In this document: piece after piece, positions 25,240 to 35,035 of the stretch
How the letters are laid out: every line of letters starts with the position of its first letter
How positions within the stretch are numbered: position 1 is the stretch's first letter
From: Candidatus Vecturithrix granuli
GTDB taxonomy: Bacteria > Moduliflexota > Moduliflexia > Moduliflexales > Moduliflexaceae
Assembly (NCBI GenBank): GCA_000739535.1
Contig: DF820473.1
Location: 73,441 to 122,361 of the forward strand
Reading direction: 5' to 3'
Length of the DNA stretch: 48,921 nt
Notes under the pieces: generated by a model
What the model was told of the DNA's origin: nothing
What the model saw: the letters and a program-made list of their open reading frames with translations, nothing else
Database searches by the model: none
Position numbers and translations under genes: made by a program

Positions 25240-27892
25240 TGGATTAGATAGGGTTCTTCGAGATTTTATTGTTGAATCCCAGGAAAATCTTGAACGGCTG
25301 GATCATGAATTTATTGCCCTGGAACAAAATCCGGAAGATAAAGATTTGCTCGCCGATATTTTCAGGACGATTCACACGATCAAAGGCAGCGCCGGATTTT
25401 TAAGCCTGGCAAAATTAGAGCAGGTTTCACATCATACCGAAGATGTGCTTGCCAAATTGCGAGAGCAAAAACTTGCGCTCGATACAGACTTGACCACAAC
25501 GTTACTCAGTTCAGTTGACTGCATCAAATCGCTCCTGGTGACGATTGAAAAAACTGGTGATGAAGGTGAAGCAGAAATCGAGGCTGTTGTGAAAAAACTT
25601 CAACAGATTACGCGAGGAGAAAAAACATTCATTTCAAACGCAGATCTGGAGCAGACATCAGCCATCGGGCCAGCACTGAAAAGTGAAGAGTCTGCTCTTG
25701 CCGGAGAAGATGAAGAGATGATCCTGTCTAAGTATGAAACGGAAGATATAGAAGAGACCGCTACCGGAAAAATTTCCGAAGTGCTTGAACATGTCGTCGC
25801 CTCAACGGTGGAGGATAATCGTATTCATGTTGATGTGCAATTGCTGGATCAATTAATGAATCTGACAGGAGAACTGGTTTTAGCTCGGAACCAGGTCGTG
25901 CAATTTGCCAATAAACTTGATGATAAAAATTTTCGAGCCATTTCGCAGCGCATGAACGTGGTGGTATCTGAACTGCAAGAAACAGTAATGAAAACGCGCA
26001 TGCAGCAGATTAAGAAGGTATTCGGCATCTTTCCCCGCCTGGTCAGAGATCTCTCGAAATTGCACGGTAAAAGTGCGAATCTTGTCATGGAAGGCCAAAA
26101 TACAGAATTGGATCGCACCCTCATAGAAGCCATTAAAGATCCATTGACACATCTGGTACGCAATGCCCTTGACCATGGCGTTGAAACTCCGGACATTCGA
26201 AAACAATACGACAAACCTCCCACGGCCACCATTTCAATTCATGCCTATCACGAAGGCGGCCTGGTAAATATTGAGATCTCGGATGATGGCGCTGGCATCG
26301 ATATCGCCCGCATTAAAGAAAAAGCCATTAAAGAAGGCATTCTGACCATTCATAAAGCAGAAGAGGTGAGTGAACGCGATCTGATTAATCTGATTTTCCG
26401 CCCTGGTTTTTCTACGGCAGCCAAAATCACCAAAATCTCAGGTCGAGGGGTTGGTATGGATGTCGTCAAAAAAAATCTGGATCGTATCGGAGGAACGATT
26501 GATGTCCAGACCGAACTCCATCGGGGAACAACAATCAAAATCCGGATTCCCATCACGCTTGCGATCATCCCGGTCTTAATCGTGATGGCAGGCCGTCAGA
26601 AATTTGCGATTCCACAAGTCAATTTGGAAGAGTTGATTATGGTGCAGGAAAGCGGTGAGAAGGCTCGCTCCATTGAAAAAGTGCATGGCGCGGAAGTGTA
26701 TCGTTTACGAGGACAATTGCTCCCTCTGATTCGTTTAAATCAGATACTGCAACTTTCATCAGAGGTCAGTCCGACGAAAGCGAATAATCTGAATATTGTG
26801 GTTCTTTCTTCCGGAGAATCCCACTTTGGAGTGATTGTTGATGATGTCGGCGATACGGAAGAAATTGTGGTGAAAGCCCTGAGTTCCCATATTAAACAAC
26901 TCTCTTATTACGACGGCGCAACGATCATGGGTGATGGCAGCTTGGCACTGATTCTCAATGCGAGCGGCTTATTTAGCGCAACTCAACTGACCACCGAGGA
27001 TCTCAAAAAAGTTGAACAAGCTAAAAAAATTGAAGAACAGAAGAAAGTGGGGCTTGCCAGCATAGCTGAACAAAAACAAACCATCGTCCTCTTTCGCATT
27101 GGAGCAAAAGAATATTATGGCGTCCCCCTGGCATTTGTGGTCCGCCTGGAGGAATTTTCTGCTTCACAAATCGAATTTTCCGGTGGACGCGAAGTCATCC
27201 AATATCGAAACGACATTCTGCCGCTCATTCGTCTTGAACCCTTTCTGAACATTGCTTCCGTACCAGATCAAGAAACGCTCTCCCTCATTGTATTTGCTGT
27301 TGAAAAACAAATCGGCCTCGTCGTCGCGGAAATTATCAACACCGTCGAAATCAGCACGCACATTGACACGGATACCTTTAAGCAGAAAGGCATCCTGGGG
27401 TCAACCATTGTTGAAGGTCATTCCGTGCTGATCCTGGATATCCATGGTCTGATTGAAATGGCTTATCCTAACTGGTATAAGAAATTTTTTGTGAGTAATC
27501 TCAGTGAAGAAGAACGCCAAAATCTCACCGTGCTCCTGGCGGAAGATTCGATGTTTTTCCTCAATATCGAAAAATCGTACCTTGAAGCGGCAGGCTATAA
27601 GGTGATTACTGCCAATAATGGCAATGAAGCCCTCGAAAAGTTGGAAAATTATCCGATTGACGTTGTGGTGACCGATTTAGATATGCCCTATTGCACAGGG
27701 TTTGAATTGACCAAAAAGATCAAATCCAGCGAACAATGGCGACATCTTCCGGTCATGGCGTTGACCGCTTTATCAGGCGAACAGGATCGGAAAAAAGGGA
27801 TCGAGGCAGGGATAGATGAATATCAGGTCAAACTTGATCGCGATGATGTGCTTAGCGCGTTAGAACGATTGATTTTACGCAGTCGAACATAA
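25232..27892 (+). CDS. cheA: Hybrid chemotaxis histidine kinase CheA with two CheW-like domains and a receiver
   Basis: CheA phosphorylates CheY/CheB-type receivers in response to receptor state. The 886-residue protein has an HPt domain (1-105, phosphorylated H48 in TIHTIKGSAGFL), a linker, a dimerisation domain (about 195-265, DVQLLDQLMNLTGELVLARN), a HATPase (about 270-440: NALDHG, DDGAGID, GRGVGMDVV), a CheW-like domain (about 445-590), a second CheW-like domain (about 610-755, starting QTIVLFRIGAKEYYGVPL) and a C-terminal receiver (about 765-886, phosphoacceptor D815). No P2 CheY-binding domain is evident. No free cheY or cheW is in the cluster, so the built-in domains may replace them. 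Confidence 0.95.
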   Translation: MIDGLDRVLRDFIVESQENLERLDHEFIALEQNPEDKDLLADIFRTIHTIKGSAGFLSLAKLEQVSHHTEDVLAKLREQKLALDTDLTTTLLSSVDCIKSLLVTIEKTGDEGEAEIEAVVKKLQQITRGEKTFISNADLEQTSAIGPALKSEESALAGEDEEMILSKYETEDIEETATGKISEVLEHVVASTVEDNRIHVDVQLLDQLMNLTGELVLARNQVVQFANKLDDKNFRAISQRMNVVVSELQETVMKTRMQQIKKVFGIFPRLVRDLSKLHGKSANLVMEGQNTELDRTLIEAIKDPLTHLVRNALDHGVETPDIRKQYDKPPTATISIHAYHEGGLVNIEISDDGAGIDIARIKEKAIKEGILTIHKAEEVSERDLINLIFRPGFSTAAKITKISGRGVGMDVVKKNLDRIGGTIDVQTELHRGTTIKIRIPITLAIIPVLIVMAGRQKFAIPQVNLEELIMVQESGEKARSIEKVHGAEVYRLRGQLLPLIRLNQILQLSSEVSPTKANNLNIVVLSSGESHFGVIVDDVGDTEEIVVKALSSHIKQLSYYDGATIMGDGSLALILNASGLFSATQLTTEDLKKVEQAKKIEEQKKVGLASIAEQKQTIVLFRIGAKEYYGVPLAFVVRLEEFSASQIEFSGGREVIQYRNDILPLIRLEPFLNIASVPDQETLSLIVFAVEKQIGLVVAEIINTVEISTHIDTDTFKQKGILGSTIVEGHSVLILDIHGLIEMAYPNWYKKFFVSNLSEEERQNLTVLLAEDSMFFLNIEKSYLEAAGYKVITANNGNEALEKLENYPIDVVVTDLDMPYCTGFELTKKIKSSEQWRHLPVMALTALSGEQDRKKGIEAGIDEYQVKLDRDDVLSALERLILRSRT

Positions 27893-27948
27893 GTATCAGC
27901 AAAAGGATTTTAGCTCGAAAGAGTAACCATCCGGGAAAAAAAGAGTGT

Positions 27949-29337
27949 ATGGAAGAGAATCACAACCAGAGGATTCCTGCAACAACGATGTCTGATGAAA
28001 TTTTTGCGTTGTTCAGTGAATTTATTGAAGCTGAGATCGGCATCAAGATGCCGCCAGCGAAAAAAACCATGCTGCAAGCCCGCCTGCAAAAGCGGTTGTG
28101 GAAAGTCGAACTTAGTTCGTTTGACGACTATTACCAGTATGTGTTCAGTCCTGAAGGAAGAGAGTATGAACTTCCCAACATGATTGATGTGGTGACAACG
28201 AATAAGACCGATTTCTTTCGGGAACCGAAACATTTTGAAATCTTAACGCAGCGTATTATTCCCGAGTTACTCGCCCGTGAAGATGCTGAACGACAGATGA
28301 TGATCTGGTGCGCCGGATGTTCGACGGGTGAAGAACCTTATAGCCTGGCCATGGTGTTGCATGATTTTGCTGAACAGGTGCGGAAGTTTGAATTTTTGAT
28401 TCTTGCCACCGATATTTCGAATAAAGTCCTGGAAAAAGCCCGCCTTGGCATTTATGACGAGGAAATGAGTGCGCCGATTCCGGCGTCATTTCGTAAAAAA
28501 TATCTCTTAAGAAGCAAAGACGATAATAAAAAACTTGTGCGAGTGGTTCCGGAAATCAGATCCCTGGTCAAATTTCGCAAATTGAATCTGATCCGGCCAG
28601 ATTTTGGGTTCCGCGAAAACATGGATATTATCTTCTGCCGAAATGTCATCATTTATTTCAATCGAAGTATCCAGGAACAGGTGATTGGTCGGATCTGTTA
28701 TTACTTGAACCCCGGAGGCTACCTCTTTACCGGGCATTCTGAAACGCTCAATGGGATGAGACTCCCCATCAAGACTGTCGCCCATACGGTGTACCAAAAA
28801 GAAATGGATGTTCCGCTATCAGAACAATTGCCCATTATTACGCTCAAGCCAGCAGAAATGTTTGTCAGCGAACGTCCGACGATTGTGCGAACTGTCTTAG
28901 GATCGTGCGTGGCCGTGACCATGTTTGACCCACAGCATGGCGTTGCCGCGATATGTCATGCTTTATTACCGGAAAGTGATAATCTCTCTAAACATGAAGA
29001 AGAGAAACCCAATAGTTATAAGTATGTCGATTCCGTGATTCCTCTGATGCTCAAAAAACTTCGAAATTACGGGGTGAACCCGCAAGATTTGGAGGTAAAA
29101 CTGTTTGGGGGCGCCGATATGCTGGGAGCACGGACAGGAAAAATTGGATTTCAACCGGTCGGGAAATTGAATATTGATGCGGTGATTCAGACGATTCAAT
29201 CTCAAAACCTGCGTTTGAAAGTCTCTGATGTCGGAGGAATCTCCGGGCGAAAAATTTTGTTTTATACTCATACAGGCGAGGTCTTATTGAAACGCATTAC
29301 ATTACGAACGGCGTATAACAGTCCGGCAATCGAGTAA
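27949..29337 (+). CDS. cheRD: CheR-CheD fusion: receptor methyltransferase and glutamine deamidase
   Basis: One 462-residue polypeptide joins two receptor-modifying enzymes. Residues about 10-280 are CheR: an N-terminal helical domain, VTTNKTDFFREPKHF, the SAM motif IWCAGCSTGEEPYSLAM, FLILATDISNKVLEKA, IIFCRNVIIYF and FTGHSETL. Residues about 300-462 are CheD: LGSCVAV with catalytic C320 and H337 (AAICHALLP), spaced 17 residues apart as C27 and H44 are in Thermotoga CheD, with T315 nearby, then KLFGGADML and VGGISGRKILFYTHTGEV. CheR methylates receptor glutamates and CheD deamidates receptor glutamines. No stop or frameshift lies at the junction (about 280-300). It is flanked by cheA and cheB. 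Confidence 0.95.
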   Translation: MEENHNQRIPATTMSDEIFALFSEFIEAEIGIKMPPAKKTMLQARLQKRLWKVELSSFDDYYQYVFSPEGREYELPNMIDVVTTNKTDFFREPKHFEILTQRIIPELLAREDAERQMMIWCAGCSTGEEPYSLAMVLHDFAEQVRKFEFLILATDISNKVLEKARLGIYDEEMSAPIPASFRKKYLLRSKDDNKKLVRVVPEIRSLVKFRKLNLIRPDFGFRENMDIIFCRNVIIYFNRSIQEQVIGRICYYLNPGGYLFTGHSETLNGMRLPIKTVAHTVYQKEMDVPLSEQLPIITLKPAEMFVSERPTIVRTVLGSCVAVTMFDPQHGVAAICHALLPESDNLSKHEEEKPNSYKYVDSVIPLMLKKLRNYGVNPQDLEVKLFGGADMLGARTGKIGFQPVGKLNIDAVIQTIQSQNLRLKVSDVGGISGRKILFYTHTGEVLLKRITLRTAYNSPAIE

Positions 29338-30450
<1,113 letters not shown>

Positions 30451-30477
30451 AAATTTTTAGAAAAAACACAAAAACTT

Positions 30478-30867
30478 ATGCCAGCAATGAATTCATACAG
30501 TAATCCGTGTTTAACGTGCGGCGCCTGTTGCGCATTTTATCGCGCCTCATTTTACTGGGGGGAAACGGACGATGCCCCGACAGGAACTGTCCCGGCAGAA
30601 TTGACAGAACAATTGAATGATTTCTATTGCGTCATGAAAGGTACGAATCAACCTAACCCCCGCTGTATTGCTCTGCACGGCGTCATTGGAGAAAACGTGT
30701 TTTGTACAATTCACGCACGCCGTTCCTCAGTATGTCGGGAATTTGATGCATCGTGGGTATCTGGAATTCCAAATGAACGCTGCGACAAAGCCCGGGCGGC
30801 CTGGGGGCTGTCTCCTCTCTTGCCAGACGCCTGGACCAGGTCGGAAGACCTGCTCAAAGCTACCTAA
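30478..30867 (+). CDS. YkgJ-type cysteine cluster protein
   Basis: The 129-residue protein has eight Cys in the spacing of the zinc- or iron-chelating YkgJ family: [12 protein letters not shown] near the N-terminus (residues about 11-17), then FYCVMKG and RCIAL, and later [14 protein letters not shown] and RC. The family function is unknown; a metal cluster is likely. It begins 27 bp after cheB. An ATG at 30487 is an equally good start, and no strong Shine-Dalgarno is visible. It is probably the last gene of the che transcript. Confidence 0.85.
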   Translation: MPAMNSYSNPCLTCGACCAFYRASFYWGETDDAPTGTVPAELTEQLNDFYCVMKGTNQPNPRCIALHGVIGENVFCTIHARRSSVCREFDASWVSGIPNERCDKARAAWGLSPLLPDAWTRSEDLLKAT

Positions 30868-30868
30868 G

Positions 30869-30930
30869 TAACGTGAGTTCGGGATAAGCTTTTACTTTTA
30901 CGGTGTTTTTCTTATCCCGAACTCACGTTA
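30869..30930. terminator. Perfect 20-bp inverted repeat between convergent genes
   Basis: TAACGTGAGTTCGGGATAAG (30869-30888) is exactly complementary to 30911-30930, with a 22-nt loop rich in T. It follows the ykgJ-type stop directly, between it and the convergent ispA. No T-run follows the stem on the plus strand, so it may act as a bidirectional terminator or transcript-end stabiliser, or be another mobile palindrome. Confidence 0.55.
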
Positions 30931-30933
30931 AGT

Positions 30934-31006
30934 AGAGTCGAAGGGAGCATAACCCTGATTCGTTTCGACTTCGCTCAACGAACACACGCCACTTACCAAT
31001 AACCCA
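30934..31006 (+). repeat. Degenerate relic of the 113-bp MITE-like element
   Basis: AGAGTCGAAGGGAGC, TTTCGACTTCGCTCAACGA and CACTTACCAATAACCCA match the inner part and right end of the complete elements with many changes and deletions. No target duplication is recognisable. Confidence 0.6.
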
Positions 31007-31013
31007 TTACTTC

Positions 31014-31916
31014 TCAGTGTGTGCGGGTATAGATGTAATTTGCGAGTAAGATCAAATAATACGCGCGATCGCCAAAAGAGTGTAAGGCGCGTTTGGCCTC
31101 GTCAATGAGCTGCTGCGCTATCATTCTTGAGCGTTCACGACCATACAAGGCCGGATAGGTTGCCTTCTGGCGAGATTCATCGCTATGCACGGGCTTTCCC
31201 AGTGTCTCGGTAGAACTTTCGATGTCGAGCAGATCATCTATGATTTGAAACGCCAGTCCCGTCTTTTCGCCATAGGTGGAAACCGCTTCAAGCTGTGCAG
31301 ATGTCGCATCAGCTAATATCGCCCCAATCCTGACGGCCGCCGTGAGCACTTTCCCGGTTTTGTGGGAATGAATATATTCCAGTTCTTCAGGCTGAATCTG
31401 GCGTTTCTCTGCCTGCATATCCATGACCTGTCCGCCGACCATGCCATACGTTCCTGCGGCAAAGGCTAATTCGTGGATCGCTGACAAAATAGCCTGAGCG
31501 GAACATCCGCTCCGCTGAGTTGGGTCTGCCATAACTTGAAAAGCCAGGGTCAGCAGGGCATCCCCGGCTAAAATAGCTACATCTTCGCCATATTTTTTGT
31601 GGCTGGTCGGTTTTCCCCGGCGCAGATCGTCATTGTCCATTGCAGGCAGATCGTCATGGATTAGGGAATAAGTATGAATCATTTCAATGGCGGCTGCGGC
31701 AAATAAGACGTCGGTAATGGGTTTTGCACACATTTCCGCCGCCATCAGCAGCAGAATCGGACGCAAACGCTTGCCTCCGGCAAATACACTGTAGCGCATG
31801 GCTTCATGGATGATTGCAGGGTAGCTCGCCTCGGGCGGCAGATAATGTTCCAGGGCTTGTTCAACAATCTGCTGTTTTTCACGCAAATACGTTTTCAGAT
31901 CTTTAACTGTATTCAT
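31014..31916 (-). CDS. ispA: Polyprenyl (farnesyl/geranylgeranyl) diphosphate synthase
   Basis: This trans-prenyltransferase condenses isopentenyl diphosphate with allylic diphosphates. The 300-residue protein has FAGGKRLRP (early basic motif), the first Asp-rich motif LIHDDLPAMDNDD (about 85-97) and the second FQIIDDLLDIE (about 223-233), plus THKKYGEDVAILAGD and QVMDMQAEK. Its length and motifs match bacterial IspA. The start at 31916 (MNTVKDLKTYL) is chosen because longer frames run through xseB in another frame. It lies 13 bp after xseB. xseA-xseB-ispA is a widely conserved gene order, often followed by dxs, which is absent here. Confidence 0.94.
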   Translation of the reverse strand: MNTVKDLKTYLREKQQIVEQALEHYLPPEASYPAIIHEAMRYSVFAGGKRLRPILLLMAAEMCAKPITDVLFAAAAIEMIHTYSLIHDDLPAMDNDDLRRGKPTSHKKYGEDVAILAGDALLTLAFQVMADPTQRSGCSAQAILSAIHELAFAAGTYGMVGGQVMDMQAEKRQIQPEELEYIHSHKTGKVLTAAVRIGAILADATSAQLEAVSTYGEKTGLAFQIIDDLLDIESSTETLGKPVHSDESRQKATYPALYGRERSRMIAQQLIDEAKRALHSFGDRAYYLILLANYIYTRTH

Positions 31917-31929
31917 GAGTATATCACGA

Positions 31930-32166
31930 TTATTCCTGGATCTGAGAAGCATCGAACAGGCTGGTTTGAGCTTCTCCATTGCTGACCCCGAGCAATAATT
32001 CGACTTTCTTTTCCGCTTCTTCCAGTTTTCGGTTACAGATTCGAGACATGCGAATGCCTGTTTCAAAGATTTCCAGGGCTTTCTCAAGCGGTAAATCGCC
32101 GGATTCTAACCGTTCTACGCTTTGTTCGAGGTTCTTTAATGCCTCCTCAAAAGTGATGTCTTTCAT
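31930..32166 (-). CDS. xseB: Exodeoxyribonuclease VII small subunit
   Basis: The 78-residue helical protein has the family core FEEALKNLEQSVERLESGDLPLEKALEIFE, followed by MSRICNRKLEEAEKKVELL. Several XseB copies bind each XseA to form ExoVII, which degrades single-stranded DNA from either end. It lies between xseA (68 bp upstream) and ispA (13 bp downstream) on the same strand. The C-terminal tail (SNGEAQTSLFDASQIQE) is variable in the family. Confidence 0.95.
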   Translation of the reverse strand: MKDITFEEALKNLEQSVERLESGDLPLEKALEIFETGIRMSRICNRKLEEAEKKVELLLGVSNGEAQTSLFDASQIQE

Positions 32167-32234
32167 AATCGTCTGTCCGTAAGCCTGTCAACACGTCATT
32201 GGTAAAACTTCTTTACGCCTGACACGTTTACGCA

Positions 32235-33440
32235 CTAACTCTCCGATTTTGCTTTCACCTCGCAACGTAATTCGCCTTCTAAAACTCGTACTAACACTTC
32301 TTCTCCGAGATCAACATCAGCAACCGTGGTGATCGTCCGCAGCGTGATCGCATGGCGACATATAGCATAGCCTCGTGCAAGCAGGGCAAGCGGATTTGAA
32401 CTCTCAAGTTTTCCAACAACGGTATGCAATTGATACTGTTTTTTTTCAAAAAGGTATCGAAAGGTAGTGTAAAGTCTGTGATGGAGTTCATCAAGACGTT
32501 GCTGCCATTCATTCAAGCGTTTCCTGGGATCTTGCAGATGCGACGCATATTGTTGAACGGCCTCTTTCAAGCGTGAGAGCACATAACTCATAGCATTCTC
32601 TAAACGCCTGCTCAACACATTGATCGTTTTCACTAACACGTCTTTCTGTTGTACTACCAGTTCTGCGGCGGCTGAGGGAGTTGGCGCTCTGAGATCAGCG
32701 ACAAAATCAGCAATCGTGAAATCAATTTCGTGCCCCACGGCCGAAATCACCGGGATGCGCGAGGCAAAGATGCTGCGTGCGACAATTTCCTCGTTAAACG
32801 CCCACAAATCTTCAAGCGATCCGCCGCCTCGGCCCACGATGAGCACGTCAACATCTGGTAATTGATTCAACATCTCAATCGCCCGGACGATTTCAGCCGG
32901 GGCCTCTGCGCCCTGGACTCGCACTGGCGCAATCAACACGTGAACATTGGCAAAACGACGATTGACGACGTGCAGAATATCACGAATCGCGGCGCCTGTG
33001 GCCGATGTCACCACGCCGATTTTTTTCGGTAAAATCGGAATCGGCTTCTTGTGGGCTTCATCAAACAGTCCTTCTGTCGCAAGACGCTGTTTTAACTGTT
33101 CAAAAGCCAGTTGGAGTGCTCCCGCGCCACGCGGTTCAATATATGTGAGAATCAACTGATATTCCCCGCGCGGCTCATAAACGGAAACCGAACCGCGAAC
33201 CAGCAGGTGCAGCCCATTTTCCAATTGAAACTTCAGACGGCTTCCCACAGACCTAAATATCACCGCCCGAATCTGGCTCTGTTCATCTTTGAGCGTCAAA
33301 TACGTATGCCCTGAGCGTGGAGTCGCCAGATTGGAAATCTCGCCTTCAACCCACACATCAAGAAATCGCGCTTCCAGTTCTGATTTAATAGCTTTCGTTA
33401 GTTCTGCGACCGAATAGATTTGTTGTTCAACATGTTCCAT
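32235..33440 (-). CDS. xseA: Exodeoxyribonuclease VII large subunit
   Basis: This is the catalytic subunit of ExoVII. The 401-residue protein has an N-terminal OB-fold (IYSVAELTKAIKSELEARF, then VWVEGEISNLATPRSGHTYLTLKD), the catalytic domain (KKIGVVTSATGAAIRDI, VLIAPVRVQGAEAP, LIVGRGGGSLEDLWAFN, SAVGHEIDFTIADFVADLRAPTPSAAAEL), a long coiled-coil region (about 260-345) and a C-terminal barrel segment (LLARGYAICRH). It is slightly shorter than E. coli XseA. It is first in the operon; the upstream 560 bp are non-coding. Confidence 0.96.
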   Translation of the reverse strand: MEHVEQQIYSVAELTKAIKSELEARFLDVWVEGEISNLATPRSGHTYLTLKDEQSQIRAVIFRSVGSRLKFQLENGLHLLVRGSVSVYEPRGEYQLILTYIEPRGAGALQLAFEQLKQRLATEGLFDEAHKKPIPILPKKIGVVTSATGAAIRDILHVVNRRFANVHVLIAPVRVQGAEAPAEIVRAIEMLNQLPDVDVLIVGRGGGSLEDLWAFNEEIVARSIFASRIPVISAVGHEIDFTIADFVADLRAPTPSAAAELVVQQKDVLVKTINVLSRRLENAMSYVLSRLKEAVQQYASHLQDPRKRLNEWQQRLDELHHRLYTTFRYLFEKKQYQLHTVVGKLESSNPLALLARGYAICRHAITLRTITTVADVDLGEEVLVRVLEGELRCEVKAKSES

Positions 33441-34000
33441 ACAGGTTGATCCCTTTCTCTCAGGGTGGGCTGTTTATTCCAAGCAGGTCATTTCCCACAG
33501 TTATCAGAGCCGATTTACTTATATCTGCCACTTGCATGACTATGATGTCCAGGAAAATGCAAATAATTTTTCCAGCGGAAATTCATTCGACTTCAGGCAC
33601 AGATCATGCTCAGATTATGTAAAATGAATGGCCTGCCTGAAAAATTCAGAAAATTTCCGACAAATCACACTTCTTTTAGAAGATCAGTTAAATGAATATC
33701 ATGCACCCAGGAAAGTCAAGAAAATTGCACAAAGAAGTCGTCTTTCTGTTCAAAGGAAAAATGCTTGACAAGGATATGAGACCTATGACATTCTCTCATG
33801 ACGTGCTTTAATTTGCAGTTCTAATATTTTCAAGTTATTTTGTTGAAACTCTTGACAAAGAATGGATAATGCTCCAAAACGTAGATTGTCGCAGATTCTA
33901 TTCAAGACAATTTATAGGTAACCGGATAAATTGGGAACGGCTGATAGCTCAGGTTATGACCAATTTATGCGGTTTAAAAAGATGATAAGGAGGAAATAGG
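33441..34000. other. Divergent intergenic region without a recognised gene
   Basis: The 560 bp between xseA and the small exported protein gene are AT-rich. Two TTGACA boxes (33764 and 33853) lack convincing -10 partners at 16-18 bp. No terminator, riboswitch or long repeat is recognised. AGGAGG at 33988-33993 is the ribosome-binding site for the next gene. Confidence 0.5.
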
Positions 34001-34387
34001 ATGATGAAAAAGTTATTTGTCGTCTTGTGGGTTGTAGTTTTTAGTTTAGTTGCCGCACAAAGTTTTGCCGAATACAATAAAGAGCAAGTTGTCAATGTAA
34101 TGCAAGCCAATGCGGCCAGTATGGGCGCATTGAAAAAGGCCACGGAGAGTAAAGATTTTTTCATGGCAGCAGAAACGCTGATGGGCATTGCGAAAGCGAT
34201 GAAATCCATTGAAATTATGACGCCTCCGAAAGGATCAAAGGAGGAATGGGATAAAAACCACCAGACTCTGATTAATATGGCATTGAAAGGCATTGGGGCC
34301 TGCGGAGATCAAGACAGCGATAAGTTAAATGAATATATCGGCGAAATTAACAAACTGATCAAAGAAGGACATGGAATGTTCAAATAA
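34001..34387 (+). CDS. Small exported helical protein, cytochrome c'/b562-like without a heme motif
   Basis: The 128-residue precursor has a signal peptide (MMKKLFVVLWVVVFSLVAAQ, cleavage near SFA). The mature part of about 105 residues looks like a four-helix bundle (EQVVNVMQANAASMGALKKA, DFFMAAETLMGIAKAMKSI, KEEWDKNHQTLINMALKGI, DKLNEYIGEINKLIKEG). The pattern and length recall cytochrome c' or b562 proteins, but no CxxCH is present: the only Cys sits in GACGDQD. A heme-free relative, or a b-type heme using Met and His (NHQ), is conceivable. AGGAGG lies 7 bp upstream. A strong terminator follows at 34409. Function unknown. Confidence 0.8.
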   Translation: MMKKLFVVLWVVVFSLVAAQSFAEYNKEQVVNVMQANAASMGALKKATESKDFFMAAETLMGIAKAMKSIEIMTPPKGSKEEWDKNHQTLINMALKGIGACGDQDSDKLNEYIGEINKLIKEGHGMFK

Positions 34388-34408
34388 TTCTATGTTCACG
34401 TGTTCTAC

Positions 34409-34447
34409 AACAGCCCATACATGATGTTAAGTATGGGCTGTTCTTTT
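34409..34447 (+). terminator. Intrinsic terminator after the small exported protein
   Basis: A 12-bp perfect stem (AACAGCCCATAC / GTATGGGCTGTT) with a 10-nt loop is followed by CTTTTC. It lies inside the longer upstream reading of gmhB, which supports the downstream start for gmhB. Confidence 0.8.
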
Positions 34448-34465
34448 CATGTTGGAGAATCGTAT

Positions 34466-35011
34466 ATGCCGAAACGACAATTTGTTCTCCTGGATCGGGA
34501 TGGAACAATTATCGTAGAACGACACTATCTTTCCGATCCGGATCTGGTTGAACTTTTACCCGGTGCGGCTGAGGGGTTGCGTCGTTTGCAAAACATGAGG
34601 TTTGGCTTAGTTGTTGTCACAAACCAATCCGGTCTTAGCCGGGGGTATTTTACTGAAACTCAACTCGCCCGTATTCATCAGCGCATGAATGCCTTACTTA
34701 AGGCGGAACATGTCATTCTGGATGGTATTTATATCTGTCCTCACCGACCTGAAGATCGTTGTTCCTGCCGGAAGCCAGAACCCGGACTGGTCTTCGCAGC
34801 AGCGGCTGAGATGGATTTTGAGCCTTCAGAGTGTCTTGTGATCGGTGACAAACCTTCCGACATTGGATTGGGACAACGAATTGGAGCTACAACCCTGCTT
34901 GTGCGTACCGGATACGGGAACCAGACTGTGAACGGAACCACCTGTCAGCCCAATTATATCGCTGATGATCTGAACGAAGCGTCACAGATTATTAGAGGAC
35001 TATTGAAATAA
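34466..35011 (+). CDS. gmhB: D,D-heptose 1,7-bisphosphate 7-phosphatase GmhB
   Basis: GmhB dephosphorylates heptose bisphosphate in ADP-heptose synthesis for LPS inner core. The 181-residue HAD-IIIA protein has nucleophile D10 and D12 (LLDRDGTI), TNQSG (52-56), the structural zinc loop C91-H93-C99-C101 (CPHRPEDRCSC), K103 and VIGDKPSD with D128. The ATG at 34466, preceded by TTGGAGAATCGTAT, is chosen over the upstream frame that crosses a terminator. It is followed after 24 bp by a membrane glycosyltransferase, so it may head the glycan operon. A GmhA-like gene lies at 4146-4880. Confidence 0.93.
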   Translation: MPKRQFVLLDRDGTIIVERHYLSDPDLVELLPGAAEGLRRLQNMRFGLVVVTNQSGLSRGYFTETQLARIHQRMNALLKAEHVILDGIYICPHRPEDRCSCRKPEPGLVFAAAAEMDFEPSECLVIGDKPSDIGLGQRIGATTLLVRTGYGNQTVNGTTCQPNYIADDLNEASQIIRGLLK

Positions 35012-35035
35012 AGCCGGGCATAAAAGGAAACATGG

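Noticed and set aside
31917-32087. N-terminal extension of the prenyl synthase by 57 residues
   Set aside because: It is an out-of-frame reading of xseB, and the MNTVKDL start at 31916 gives normal length.
34400-34465. Upstream start for GmhB
   Set aside because: The added residues overlap the terminator hairpin, and the ATG at 34466 has a GGAG site and matches family length.
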